From Apus apus (lineage: Eukaryota; Chordata; Aves; Apodiformes; Apodidae), in NCBI RefSeq assembly GCF_020740795.1, contig NC_067285.1:39282511-39346510 (forward strand): DNA of 64,000 bases, in the 5' to 3' direction. The notes below the pieces were generated by a model. It was not told the DNA's origin. It saw only the letters and a list, made by a program, of their open reading frames with translations, and did not search any database. How positions within the stretch are numbered: position 1 is the stretch's first letter; each line of letters opens with the position of its first letter. Shown piece by piece: positions 12,991 to 25,580 of this stretch. The position numbers and the translations under genes were made by a program.

Positions 12991-14123
12991 GCTGGGAGAC
13001 CAGGATGCTGCCAATCCACCCACCCTCCGTGACGTCTTCACCCAAATTGTCCTGGTTTGGCCAGGGAAATGGGGAGCCACCACCCCTCTGCCCAACAGGT
13101 GAGAAAACCTCCAACTGGAGTTTCCCCCTGGCCAATTCTGGTGCCAAAACACACTGAAAGGGTTCAGAGGTTGAGTTCAGATGGCCCCAAAGCCAAACCC
13201 ACTTCTTCCCTCGGGCGTAGTGAGAACAGGGTCCATTGGAAAAGTGCTAAATTACAGTACATTGGCATTTCCATATGTCAACTATTGAACAGCAAAACAG
13301 ATTGTTTGAAGACAGAATCAGTATCGTACAGTAAGTTCACACTTAATTCTTCACCGTTTCTACACTTGTAACACATGCATTTTATTTCCATTAGTTTAAT
13401 GCCAGTAGGACCAACATCCTCCAGAACAATGATCTAACATTAAACAAAACTTCCTAAGAAAAATAGTAAGCATCACATAAAGTTTCAGAAAAACCTGTTC
13501 ATTAGCATCACAAGGTACTCAGATTTACATTTAGGAGTTTTCATGCCATGACTCTAAAACACCTTTTGGTTAATATCCTGGGGGGGGGTGGGGAGGAAAC
13601 CAACCCCAAAAACAAACCAACCCCCCTAAAGAACGGGGAAGAGTTGGGGAAAGACTCGATGGATACACGCCCAGACACGCACGCACGGCCAGGGTGCATG
13701 GGTGTGTGCACGTTTTGAGACTGCTTCCTGCAATGCACGATTGGTTTGGATAAACTTGACTCATTCCTTGGGCCTTTCCGTGGGTCCAAAAGAGACTCGC
13801 AAGGAAACGAGCTCTGAACCATGGAAGCAAATGGAAAAAACTCCCTCTTGGAGAGAAAGCAAGAGTCGACGGAACATCGCCTGCACGTCATGGCCGTGCG
13901 CTTCCCGTGAGCTCTCCTGAAACCCAAAGAAACTAAAAATTCCTACAAGAGCTTTTCGTTTTGTTTTGTTTTCTGCCTAAAAGGTGCTTCCAAAGCGAGA
14001 GGTGCTGTGCTAGGCTTGGCACCCTGGGCCTCATGTGGACCGTGCAGGAGAAAATGCCTAATGTCACCTTCCCAAAGGATGAGATGCCAACTCCAAGGGG
14101 CAGAAACTACACCGGGGGGGGGA

Positions 14124-14194
14124 AATATATATATATATATATTTGTAATACATATATTGTAATTTGTAATACATACATATATATATATATATGT
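14124..14194. repeat. TA microsatellite pair
   Basis: Two (TA)n blocks of roughly 20 bp each (14124-14143 and 14172-14192) flank two copies of TTGTAATACATA. A G-run at 14114-14122 precedes them. The arrangement is nearly palindromic and could form a hairpin. Confidence 0.85.
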
Positions 14195-17100
14195 AAAAAA
14201 GAGATCTTTTCCACATCCCCCATGCTTGGGAACTTAATTTCCAAGGACTCAAGGAGACCGGTGAGCTTCCTAGGAGAGGGGGTGAATTTTCCAAAGGGTT
14301 TACCTATATCCTGATGACAGTGAGCAGGTTCTGAGCCACCAAGGGACTTTCCAAAGAGGCTGTCCCCTTGGGCACTGTCGTTCTGGGGGGCTTAGACAGA
14401 GCAGCAACATCATCAGGTGCTACTTCTTTTAAAGCTAGATTTGTAGGGTCAATTTGGAAACTTTTTTTTTGGGGGAAAAAGTCTGGATTCTCTTTACATT
14501 TCCTTTTTAAAATCCAATGATAGTGGATATAAGAGCATAACACTTGGAGCTGCTCAAGTTTTGTGGTTTTTAACCACCTTCCATTCCTACTGAATAACCA
14601 AAGCCATGCAGGTCTGTTGAAGATGGAAGCTTGAATGGAACCCAACCACCAAACAGGATAAATGCTTCATCTGCTGCAACAAGCAAACACCACACACATA
14701 ATTTTTTTTCATTGCTGAAGGTTATTTCCACCATGTCTCCTCACTAGCAGTGAAGGAGAAGACCTAATTGACTTCTCTCCATTCAAACTGATGATAACGG
14801 CGAGGTCCATCCATCAAGTGTCACTGGGGAGAAACTCCCAGCAAGGAGTATTGCCAGAGAAAGACTTGGGTCAACTATTGGCTCGAGGATGAGCAGGAGT
14901 CCCAAGTGCAGGTTCGTCAGTGGGAAGGAAAGGCAGGACCCTCACCACCACCACCATGATTTATTTGCTGCTACAGAAAACCACGAGGGCTTTTAAAGAA
15001 GCAAAACGCCATAAAGTTGGTTAAGAGTGGATGGTTTGGGACATCAAAGCCCAGATTATTCTGCATCCCAGGGACCACAATCCCTTTTCAAATCCTAGAG
15101 ATTTATCATAATGTTCACTATAAACTACCCTACTGATTTCCTCCTGGCAAGGGAGCTCTGGTCCCTGACCATCCCTACTGAAATACCAGAAGAATTTAGG
15201 AAGAACAATGAGGCACATCTGAATTGCCTCCTAACACCAAACCTGCTCAACTCCTCCTAACACCGCTTTCCAAGCTCAACAGCAAACCACTCAGTTATTA
15301 TGCTCCATCTTCTAAATCACCTCCAAGTCTTTTTTTACCTAAAACCACCTTTTTTTTTTTTTGCAGTTTAAGCCTACAGTTGATCTTGACAGCACTTTCA
15401 GTACAGGCACAATGATGGCTTTTATTGCAATGGCTTGAGTGGAGTCTTTCTTGGTACCAGCATCTCAGACTTTTTTTAACTTCTCTGTCCCATGGACTCA
15501 CCTTGCTAATGAGGACCAGGGTCTCAGGATGAAATTCCTTGCTCAATTGCAAGCGTAAATTAGATGATCTTGCACCATCCCAATCCCTTTTGGGATTCCA
15601 CCTGTATCTTTGGTGTTCGCTAAAAGCCACGCGCTCGGGTCTCTGGACGACCCCAAAGTTTACAACGACCACATCTGCCTGGACATCAGGGGTCTAGGTG
15701 TTTGGTCTGTTGTGTAAAATAAGCTTGGATGGGTTGAGTTCCCAAATTTATCAAATGGCAAACAGATAGGTCACGGAAGTCAGGCACCTGACAGCGGTCA
15801 CACACACCTCCAAATTGTCTCCTGATGGCCCCTAAGTAATTAACACCGCGCTCAAGAGGCTAAATAGACGGGGGGAAACAAAGAGTTCAAAACTCAGTGC
15901 TAACAGTACTTCCAAAAGTGCAGTGCTCAACGTAGTCAGAAGCAAAGTGACTACTAGTACTTAAAGTGCTAGCTTCAAAGTGGGTTTGGTTCAGTGTCCG
16001 AAACACGGGGGAGAGCAGGGGGAGAGCTAGGGCCTGAAATGCCAGACAGACAGACAGCATGGCCACTGCACATGCCACACCAAGAAGGGCTTCCAACCAC
16101 AGCAGCAGAATGCCACGGCTCAGCTTGGGAACACACACCAGCCAACGACTTGACACCTCTTGGGCCACGACAACAAACAGCTCCAGGGACTCCATCACCA
16201 CAAACCTATTCAGAAAGCAAGTAGGCACAGCCAGCGGAAAACGGACCGACGAAGAGAACAAAAACCACCCCAAAACCAAGAGTCTCTCGGCACATTTACG
16301 AGTCTTTGCAACTATGATACTCAAAGTCTAGCAGAAGCAGCCCTGGAGAGCCTGCCCAGGGTCTGCAACAAGCTTTGCCAACACTTGTCATGCACTTGAG
16401 AGGGGAGCCACGCTGCAGGCTGCCTCCTCTTACACACAATCTTACACTTAGCCTATTTACCTATTTACTTGTCGTTTGCTTTTTGACTTCATTTTATTTT
16501 TCTTTAGCTTTCTGACTATGCATTAAGCTGTCTTTTTTTAGTCTTAACCACCACACCAGTGGAAGGACAATTAATGCAAGAACAAGACGACGAAGGTGGT
16601 CTGGTCAACACAGATGTTCCTCATGTCCCATCTTCGTTTTCATGAAGGAAACCACCCTCCCCCCCCCACCCCCCCCCTCCAGAGAAGGACTTTGGATCAT
16701 CATGCTCCTGGAAAGGGGCTGGAAAAGAAGGATTCATCCCGACAGACATTAGGCACTTCCCCTTTCTCTGTCTAAACATGTGCTTCCCACCCACTGCCTA
16801 TTCCAGCTGCTGATCTCTGCTTTGTTGTTCCCTCATATTGAGCTGCAAGCCCAAATCTACCTTCATCCTCATGCTGGAAAAGTGAGGACTTGGCTTGCTG
16901 GAAACAGGGAGCAGGAAATCTCCCAGTTAAAGTCTGCATCAGTCGCAGTCCTCACCCTGGGCTGGAAGTGGCTCCTGGCAAGCTGGGACAAGCTCCAACA
17001 GTGCCCTTCCATCCCATTATAACCTTGGGAGCACAGCGCTTGTGAAAACGGGGTTTTCTCCCAAACTGAAAGCAGCAAATACAAAAGGGGGAAACAGCTC

Positions 17101-20100
17101 TCCAATTCTCCCTATTTTTCACCCCCAAAAGGCTCATAGAACAGCATTAGTGGTCCCACATGCATCGCTGCCAACTCTCCCAAGTGTTGTACGAGGCAAC
17201 ATCTGGCTGCCTGGTGGGTGGTGGGTCTGAGATGGGGACAAATGATTTTTTTTATGGAGAAAGCTCTTTTTAAGGCAGAAGTATTGGCCTGCTGGGGTTG
17301 CAGGGTATGTCAGGTGTGCTCCAGGGAGAGCTGCAGGCAGCAGTGAGCACGCACTGGGAAGAGGGTTTTTCAGAAGCAAATCGTGCTAATATCCCAGGAG
17401 GGAAAAAAATTAATAATAATTACAAACCCAGGTCACTTATTTCTGCTCCTGCCACAGAGACCTGTATTTAAACAAGCCAAAAGCAAAGTCAGGCATCCAG
17501 GGGGTACGGATGGAGATCCACCTTTGCAGACAGGCAACTGGAAAGAAAGGAGCCTGGGAAAGATGTGGAAGCTGGAAAAGGGCAGCACGAAGTTGGCAGC
17601 ACTTGGCAGCCAGGAGGGCTGGGGGATTTCAGCAGGTGGGGAAACACAAACCCCTCAGTCCACAAGGCAGGGAAGAAAAGCCGTGAAACGATCTACCCAA
17701 AGCCAGCAAGGTCTGGAGGAAACATGCAAGTGGACGTGGCCACGAGACCCAGCAAGGAACAAGCCCATCAGCCAAGGAGAGCTAGAAGGGAGAAGTGCCA
17801 GCCTGCACGTGGCAGCTTTCTGGGGGATGATTAAAAGCCATCGTTGAGCATTACACTGGGCAAAGAAGCACCTTGCAGGACCATATTCCAAGCCTGATTT
17901 GGCAAGATGGGCACGTAGCACCACTTCCAAGATGCCGCCGCTGGGATAACGTTTGGCTCAAGTGCTCTTCACCTCAAGGCTGAGACCTAAACGTTGTACG
18001 AACGTGAAACCTCCCGGCGCGAAAACTGTACCAAAATGGCTCATTTTCCAGGCCTTTTAAAAACACCTTCCATCCTGTCTTCCAATTGTAAGGATTTCTG
18101 GCAGGTGATTTGGAAGCGGATAATAAATCTAATGCTCTGTCAAATCATACGGTAATTTCCTGCCCTGCTCTCACAAGGGGCTTCTCACATCACGTTGTAT
18201 TTTTGCTGCTTTGGCTTGTCCTGAGGACACACGGAGACTCCTTCCAATTTTGCCTCCACCTGGACTGGCAACCCTACTCAGTTTTTGAAAAAGAGAAACT
18301 ATTACAGTTTTCCTGGGAGAAAAGGCTGCGTGCTAGCCCCTGACTTCACCTTCAGCCTGAGCTCTGGATTTTAAAGGTATTTGTGAAATCCTGCCTCAGC
18401 CAGTGCGGTAGATTTTAACCTCAAACATTCTTGGCTCCAAAAAAAAACCCCAAAAAACCAACCAAAACCACACCAAGACCAACTCATTTGGAAGTTTACT
18501 AGAAGCAGTGTTTTTATTTTTGGAGGTGGAGGAGGTTTTTTTTGCTGCCCCCAAGCCTGCAGGGATCTGTTGTGCCACGATGACAAGCTGCTTTTCAGCA
18601 GCCAAGAAAGGGGTTCCCAGGCACAGCCTATCGCCGAGCCGCACGCGGTTCCCACGTTGCCGGGCACCCGAGGCGCAACGCCAGCTGAAGACGCAGGGTC
18701 ATTTTTTATTCTATGCTAATTAGGGCAACAAAAACCAGATCCCGCAGCGGAAGAACTGATTCCGGGAAGAAATCATCATCCATCTTTTGTAGCCCGAGCC
18801 GTGCTGCTGGAGAAGCAGCTTGTTTACAAAATGGCAATCTCCAGGAAAGGGCTGCGTGGTTTTTGCCTGAAGAAGCTGGTATGTTCAGACCCTTCTGCGG
18901 GTGCTCTGCCCGGGATGTTCTGCTTTGAAACTAAACACTGGGAGCTTCCAAGGATGGGAACCCGCGTCTGGCTCAACAAGCACCAGCTATGGGGCTAATG
19001 CAACCCACTGAACCACAAAAATGACACTTGGAGATCCCTGCTTTGACATTCATCTTGGTTTTGAGAAGGAAAAAATCATACAGCCTTTACGTTATTTATA
19101 CGAGAAGAGATGCTTTCAATAAAGCACCGATGATGTGTAAACCCAAATGGTGTTCCGGATGCAGGCTTTCTGCTTTTGGTGTGGTTACTTAAACTGGGAT
19201 GAGAAGCATCTTCCCCCCCCCCTCCCCTACACAAAAATATCCACTGTACAGGATGACACTAACCCAAGTAGCAGGGATGCAACTTGCTTCTGCTCCCCCA
19301 TGTGCCACTGTCGTCCCTGAAGAGGCTCTAACACAAGACTGCACAGCAAGATGACCTCATGGAGATGTGAACCTTTGGGCCACCAACCAAGCAAGACTCC
19401 AGCACCTCGGCAAGTCCTCCCACTGTTTTTCCTTGACCATCAAGACAGAGTCTTCATCCAAGAGCAAACGTGTCCCAGGGAGCAACGTGTCCATGACAAA
19501 TTTATTCCTGGGGACCTCGTGACCGCAGCTGCTGCTTCTACACGGGGATACCACCACCACCACCAACTCGCCACTGTGGAAGGGGCTCTGCTCTGTGTTC
19601 TCCATCTCTCCTGGCTGGGTACCCACCCTGGGTGTCCAGCATTATGAGACGTGCTCCTGGGGAGGCAGCAGAATAACTCCAATCCATCGCCCTGCTGTAA
19701 CGACGGTGCCTGAAAACAGGAACATTGGGCCGCAGGGACCACGTGTTGAAAGCAAAACATTTTATTAGCATCAGTGAAAGCTTCATAATGTGCACTTATG
19801 AGCAGGACAGAGGTTATATGGAGATCACTTTGCTCGCTCCCAACTACAGCTTCTGGGATTAAATGCAGCAGCTGTTGAGCGGAGCATAACAGGGCCAGCG
19901 GAAAGCAAAAGAGAATCACGTACGGTTGAAATGGTGGGAAGTGTGTGGGGGGGGTAGCTTGGCAGGAAACAGACCCCTCACTTGAAATTCAACCTGAAAT
20001 TCTTCTGGTTTTTTTTTGCTGCTGCACAAAAAGCCACAGCTTCCCAGACAACAGCTGGCAGCCGAGCACTGCCCCTTGAAATGCAGCCTCTCAACCCAAC

Positions 20101-20884
20101 ACCCGCCTCAGCGTCTACCACCAACACGGCAAGGGAAGATGGGGGGGACCCACTTGTGCTTGGGGGGTTGGGAACCACGTTCCTACCACCAAGGGACCAA
20201 GCCTCGGTGCAAAGCAGGGTGCTGGAAATGCAGGAGCTCCTTTGCATCGCCACGAAGGCAGAAAGGTGGCTAACAACTGGTCTCTAACCCCAACGCCACC
20301 TGCCAAGGCTTGCCCGGTGTCGGTTCCCACGTGTCATTTTTGTTTTGCTTCCTCTAAGTGGCCGTGCCATGTTTCTGACAGCAAATGCCAGCCCAAGATG
20401 GTTTCTAAAGAACATCAATTTCTTCCAGCACAAATGGCACCTTCAATCTAAGATCAAAAATACAGTTATCTTTTCTGCAGGTCAGAGGTCAGGAAAAAGC
20501 TATTTTGGACTGTCTACTACAGAATCACTAACACAGTTTAACAGCACCAGCTTTTTTTTGCCCAAATCAGTTTACCTTCCAGGCAATCTTCTACAAGCAG
20601 CTTCAAATTGCATCAAGCCCTATCCAGAGGAACACTCTGCTCTGATCTCCCCTCTCCTGGTATTACAACCCTTATTTCACATTCGTTTCTGCATTCAGAC
20701 AAAATCCAAAGGAGAGGGAGAAAGCACCTTCAGTAGTAAAAGAGGACACCAGCCATTGCTAGCACAAACCTACTGATTTTCCTTATTCTAGATAACAAAC
20801 TGCTTGGCTGTGAAGGTGGGAAACTCTTGGAAGACTGAAAGCCTGGAGGAGGCAGGTGTTTAGGCTGAGGCAAGTGAAAAATAC

Positions 20885-21054
20885 CTGTGTCTTAGCCTCT
20901 TGCTTCTTCTCTTTTGTGCAGCATCTTCAGCCTCACTGAGAGGAAGAGGTTGGCATAGGTTTTGAAGAACCAGAGGGAGCAGCTCTAGGGTGTATTGCAA
21001 CAGCTCAGGGGCTGCAGTGTGGAGGAGCAGGATGAACATCATTTTGTGAAGAGC
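20885..21054 (-). other. Orphan exon-like segment (unidentified)
   Basis: On the minus strand a pyrimidine-rich acceptor (CTCACCTTCTCAG) precedes a 170-nt open segment that ends at CACAG followed by GTATTT. Read in the open frame it starts ALHKMMFILLLHTAAP, continues as a leucine-rich helix-like stretch (ELLQYTLELLPLVLQNL) and ends with the basic run QKRRSKRLRHR. I do not recognise the family. Neighbouring sequence shows no obvious partner exons. It may be a real exon of an unannotated minus-strand transcript, a decayed exon, or chance. Confidence 0.2.
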
Positions 21055-22144
21055 CTGAGAAGGTGAGGGAGATTAGAGGATCTCCCAGTTGGTGCTTCCT
21101 CCTCCTGTGGCACAGAGGGGCTGAGAAGGCTGCATGTCTGCAGGAGAAGACTTCAGGAGGAGGCTTGGAGGCGGACGCGTAACAAAGGATCCAGGCACAG
21201 CATCAGGTTGTGGTGAGAAACAGGAGCCCGAGAGCAACATCTCCCAAAGCCCCACCATCCATGGCACGGCTGCAGAAGCAGGTGAGATCTTCAGAACAAG
21301 GTGCCTTTGGTCCTTGGAATCGTTAAGGCCAACACATACCAAAACAGACTCAGGGGAAAATGACTGGAAAAATATAACTAGCTACACATCTTCTGGTCCT
21401 GCATCGGATGGAGGGAACCGAGGCACATTTGGGCTTTGCACAACACTTCCAGAGAGGTTCATAAGCAAGGGCTTGAAAAGGGGTGCTGAATTTCTGAGGA
21501 AAAACCCAGCTTAAGGCTCTCAAGCCAAGTCACCCACTGGACTGATAAATACTTGCAGTGGTCAAACTGGGAAGAGGTACAGCACAAGCAGGAGCAGGCC
21601 CTGTGAGTAAAGCCAGAGGAAAACGTCCCTGCACATTAAGCCATATAAACATCTACAGGGGTTGCTGCCCACCCTGCTTCAGTGACCTTCATGTTTTGCA
21701 ACCAGATGGAGTAAGAAATAAAATGCCAGCTTAAAGGATGTGCTCTGAGATGAGAGGCACAAGGTTTGGTTCACCTCCTGAAACATGGTGCTTATTCTCA
21801 GCTTTATAAGTAAGAGTTTGAGCCAAAAACCTCTTTCCCTCATTTTCCCAGTTTGGGGCAGATTATTAAAAATGCTTAAATAAAAAACCAATAAAAATCA
21901 CCACAACTACAGTGATGTGCACACAACATTCAGGAAGGGTCCAACAAAACCTTTTGTATCCGAGAGAGAAAGGAAAGTGATCATATCAAGAGGGGACACA
22001 CTTTTGGATTTAAGGACTGGAAAGTGAAATATTTGGTGCTTAGGGGTGGAACAGGAGATGGTCTCATTAAACTGACACCAACTGACAAAACCTCCTTGCC
22101 AGAGAGCTTTGAGAATCTAGAAACACATAAATGGTTTAGTCAAA

Positions 22145-22605
22145 TGAATCATAGTCATGGAATTACAGAATGGTTTGGGCTGGAAGGGACTTTAGAGATG
22201 ATCTAGATCCGATCCCCCTGCATGGGCAGGGACACCTCCCACCAGCCCAGGTTGCTCCAAGCCCCATCCAACCTGCCCTTCAACACTGCCAGGGATGGGG
22301 CAGTCACAGCTTCCCTGCACAGCCTGGGCCAGGGTCTCACCACCCTCACACTTAAGAATTTCTTCCTGATGTCCAATCTAAATCTCCCCTCTTCCAGTTT
22401 TAATCTATTCCCCCTTGTCCTCTCCCTCCCTGCCCTTGTCCCAAGTCCCTCCCCAGCTTTCCTAGAGCCCCTTCAGGCACTGGAAGGTGCTCTAAGTTCT
22501 CCCTGGAGCCTTCTCTTCTCCAAGCTGAACAACCCCAACTGCCTCAGCTTCATAGCAGAGCTTCTCCAGCCCTCAGATCATCTTTGTGGCCCTCCCTGAA
22601 GTTCT
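22145..22605 (-). mobile_element. CR1 LINE 3' fragment
   Basis: Minus-strand CR1 of about 460 bp. It starts at the 3' tail complement (ATTACAGAATGGTTTGGGC...GGAAGGGACT) and contains the CATGGGCAGGGACACCTCCC and CAACACTGCCAGGGATGGGG blocks shared with the other copies in this window. It is 5'-truncated. Confidence 0.9.
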
Positions 22606-23442
22606 AGTGCTGGCCCTGGGGTTCAGTATTCACCGCTGTGAATTTGTGAAAGCATCGGAGCTGAAACACAGCACTCTGCCCCCAAATCCTTCCCCAGTCG
22701 GAGGACTAACTACTAGACACATGCACACTGGTATCATCCCACCTCCCAGAAGAGAAATCCATCAAGGGAAGGGGTGGGAGCAAGGCAAATGACAGGCTTT
22801 GCCCCCTGCCAGCCCTCTGGTTTGCTCCCGTGCCGCGGCGCCGTCACACCGCGCCTCAGCTCGCCCTTCGCAGCGTCAGGGCAGAGCAGCAGGCAGAATT
22901 AATTTATGTTAAAAATACCAGGACTGCATTGGCACAGCCTGTCTTTTCCCTAGGAAGAGGAGGGAAGAAAGGGGCAACTGCTGCTTGACAGATGTTCCTC
23001 AGATGCTTAAATGCACTTTTGGAAGGCCCTCGGATATACGAGTCGGGAGATTACCAAGCAGTGTGAGAACCTGCCTGGAACAGGAGGGACTTCTCTCTAG
23101 CTCTACCTACATAAAAAGGTCAGGTCTCCTTGCAGTAAAAATGTTGCTAGGGAAAATCCAATTAACTTTCATTCTGGCTGAAGCTTCTGAAAAAAAAAAC
23201 CAAACAAACCCCAAAAAACCCCCAGGGCTCTTCAGGCATTTATCCAGCATGGCTGGGTGGGCACTGCTGGCAGTGCAGCCAGGAAGGAGATGGCAACACA
23301 ACCACATTAAGACAAGGCAGCTGAAAGGCTTTCTGAGCAGTGTAAAGTGGAGCTTCCCCACCCAGGAAACAACAGAGGGGCTTCAAACCTATCTGGAAGA
23401 AGGAAGGACATCCCTGTAGAAGGCAGAGCCACCTAGGTCCGA

Positions 23443-23600
23443 ATCATGGAATCACGGAACGGTTTGAGTTGGAAGGTACCTTCAAGATCATCTAGATCCA
23501 ACCCCCCTGCATGGGCAGGGACACCTCCTGCTTGATAAGGTTGCTCAGAGCCCCATCCAACCTCCCCTTCAACACTGCCAGGGATGGGACATGCCAACGC
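23443..23600 (-). mobile_element. CR1 3' end (short)
   Basis: Minus-strand CR1 terminus of about 155 bp: GAATCATGGAATCACGGAAC followed by the GGTTTGAGTTGGAAGGTACC and TGCATGGGCAGGGACACCTCC blocks. It breaks off after the GCCAGGGATGGGA block. Confidence 0.88.
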
Positions 23601-25510
23601 TGAGAATCTTGCTTACTCAGGGATTTCTTTTTTTTTCAGGTCCAAATAATGGCCTGATGCTCTGACTCTGTTCCAAGCAGAACAAGCTCTTCCTCTGTGG
23701 AGTGTTTTACTGCCGGGAAGATCGGGGACAACTGGAAGTCAAGCACTGGCCAGTTTTGCTCTGAGATCCCAATTTGTAAGAGGAACAGCAACGCTGAAGT
23801 AACACTGCAGAAAACCAAAACCCCCATAGATGTTAGAGGAGGGAATGATGAAGCACAAATAACAACAGCAGGAGAGGAAACAGGAGAGGCAGAATGAGCA
23901 GAGGACCACATTTGGTCAAACAACAGGTGAGTGCAAGAGTTACTGCTTCTTTCCGGAAGATGAGGGAGAGTGTCATAATATTTCTGAAAGTACTTAATAT
24001 TGAGGAGGATGCCTGTTGATGGGCTATTTTTTCTCTGTCCTCTTCAGCAAGAAGCTGAGGCATGAATGATGGATGGGGTTCCAATGCTCTGCCACATACA
24101 GGAAAGATTTCTACTGCAAAGCTTTGTGGAAAAAGTGTGCTCTGGCATTTTAATAGTCTGGATTTTCTAAAGGGCAAGAAGAACAGTACAGAGGAAGAGG
24201 GAGAAATTATTGCCTTGGCAGACGTTCTACCAAGGAGGACCTGGGAGGATGCAGAGTTACAAAGTGGTCTGGAGAAAATAAAAACAACCAACAGTGTACT
24301 GGGTGCAGAAATTCACTTGAGACTGGTGAGGTTGCAGCAAAAACACCTCTCCCACTTTTGGATTCTGCACTTCTGGATTCCAGAAAAAGACAGACTCATC
24401 AGAAAGAAGCAAGAACGTGCCAAGGGCTACAAACCTCCTCTTTGTATTTGCTTAGAAAAGAATGCAGCAGAGACCTAACAGCCTGCAGCAAGGAAGGGAA
24501 CAAACTGTGCCCTTAACTCCTCTTGAGAGCATGGCCTGTAAGGGATAGAAGCAGATGGAAGCAAGGGATGTGCAGGCTGGACAGCAGGAACAGTAGCTGA
24601 GAGTCAGCAGGATGAACCCCTGACACAGCTTGGGAATGTCCCTCCCTGGAGATTTAAAAGAGCAGATTTTTTTTCTTTCTGGTTGTTCAACTTGGGAAGA
24701 ATACAGATGCTTTTTTGCTGTGTGGACCCCGAAACGTACCATTAGAGGTATCCTTGTAGTTGCAAATTTAAGTTTAGAGTCAGGCAGGTGCTGAAAACCA
24801 GCATGAGGAACAGGTTGGGTTTAGCTCGTCCCACCTCTGAACGGCGGGACCACATCTTGTGTTCTTCAGAGGTTCCTGCCAGCCCTCCTGTGATGCATCG
24901 TACTCCATGTCCTCTCACCCTCCTTGCCCTTAGACCTCTTTGGTCCTTCCTCCTTCTTGGAAGGGAAGTTGGAGGTGGAGAAGTTCTTGCAGGGCTCGTG
25001 AGCCTCCACTCAGGGTTGAATGTTGAACAACCCGGTGTTACTGGACAGCACGCCGAAAAGAGGTCACACAGAACAGAGGAGAGAAATAAAACAGTGGGAA
25101 AATGGAGCAATCAGAGGTCAGGAAGTACCAGAACTAAGGATTATCTGAGTAACCTTAATTCCAACTGCTTTGGACATATGCATAGAGCTTAATTACACAA
25201 TCTCTGACAACTTTCCCTCCTCCTCTAGGCAGATACAGGTTCCTTCTTCATTCATCCTTCTGCATGCAAGCTCAGCTGTACCTATACACACCTTCCAAAC
25301 CCTGAGGACCTATCTACTCAGTATGTTTCACACCAAAATTCTTCTGGTTTTGCTTTCGGAGATGATCAGTATTGATCAGTATCAGATCATCACAAAAACT
25401 AACCCCAAATGAACTCACCTTTATCATACCCCTTTGAGGTAGGGAGGTACCATTCACCCCGTTTCATTGGTGGGGAACGTAGGCACAGGCAGCATAAAGC
25501 CAAAGGGCGA

Positions 25511-25580
25511 GAATCATGGAATGGTTTGGGTTGGAAGGGACCTTTAAAGGTCACCTAACCTAACCCATCCAGTCTCCATT
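25511..25580 (-). mobile_element. CR1 3' end (very short)
   Basis: About 70 bp matching the CR1 3' terminus on the minus strand (GAATCATGGAATGGTTTGGG, then GGAAGGGACC), followed by diverged sequence. Confidence 0.75.

Larger units (their letters stand above)
11811..20884. other. Gene-free interval; possible minus-strand 3' UTR
   Basis: No coding exon is recognised. The stretch holds AT-rich, low-repeat sequence (notably 12.66-12.75 and 13.25-13.55 kb), a CAA run near 12326-12341, a G-run near 12417-12435, a TA microsatellite at 14124-14194, C-runs near 16660-16680 and one short CR1 end near 12862. The low transposon content and minus-strand AATAAA motifs (11693, 11805, about 16493, 19757) would fit a long minus-strand 3' UTR or conserved non-coding DNA, but the sequence alone does not decide this. 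Confidence 0.4.

Noticed and set aside
24062-24478. 138-codon plus-strand frame as a gene
   Set aside because: No recognisable family, and frames of this length are expected by chance in a 64-kb window; no supporting splice or promoter signal was seen.
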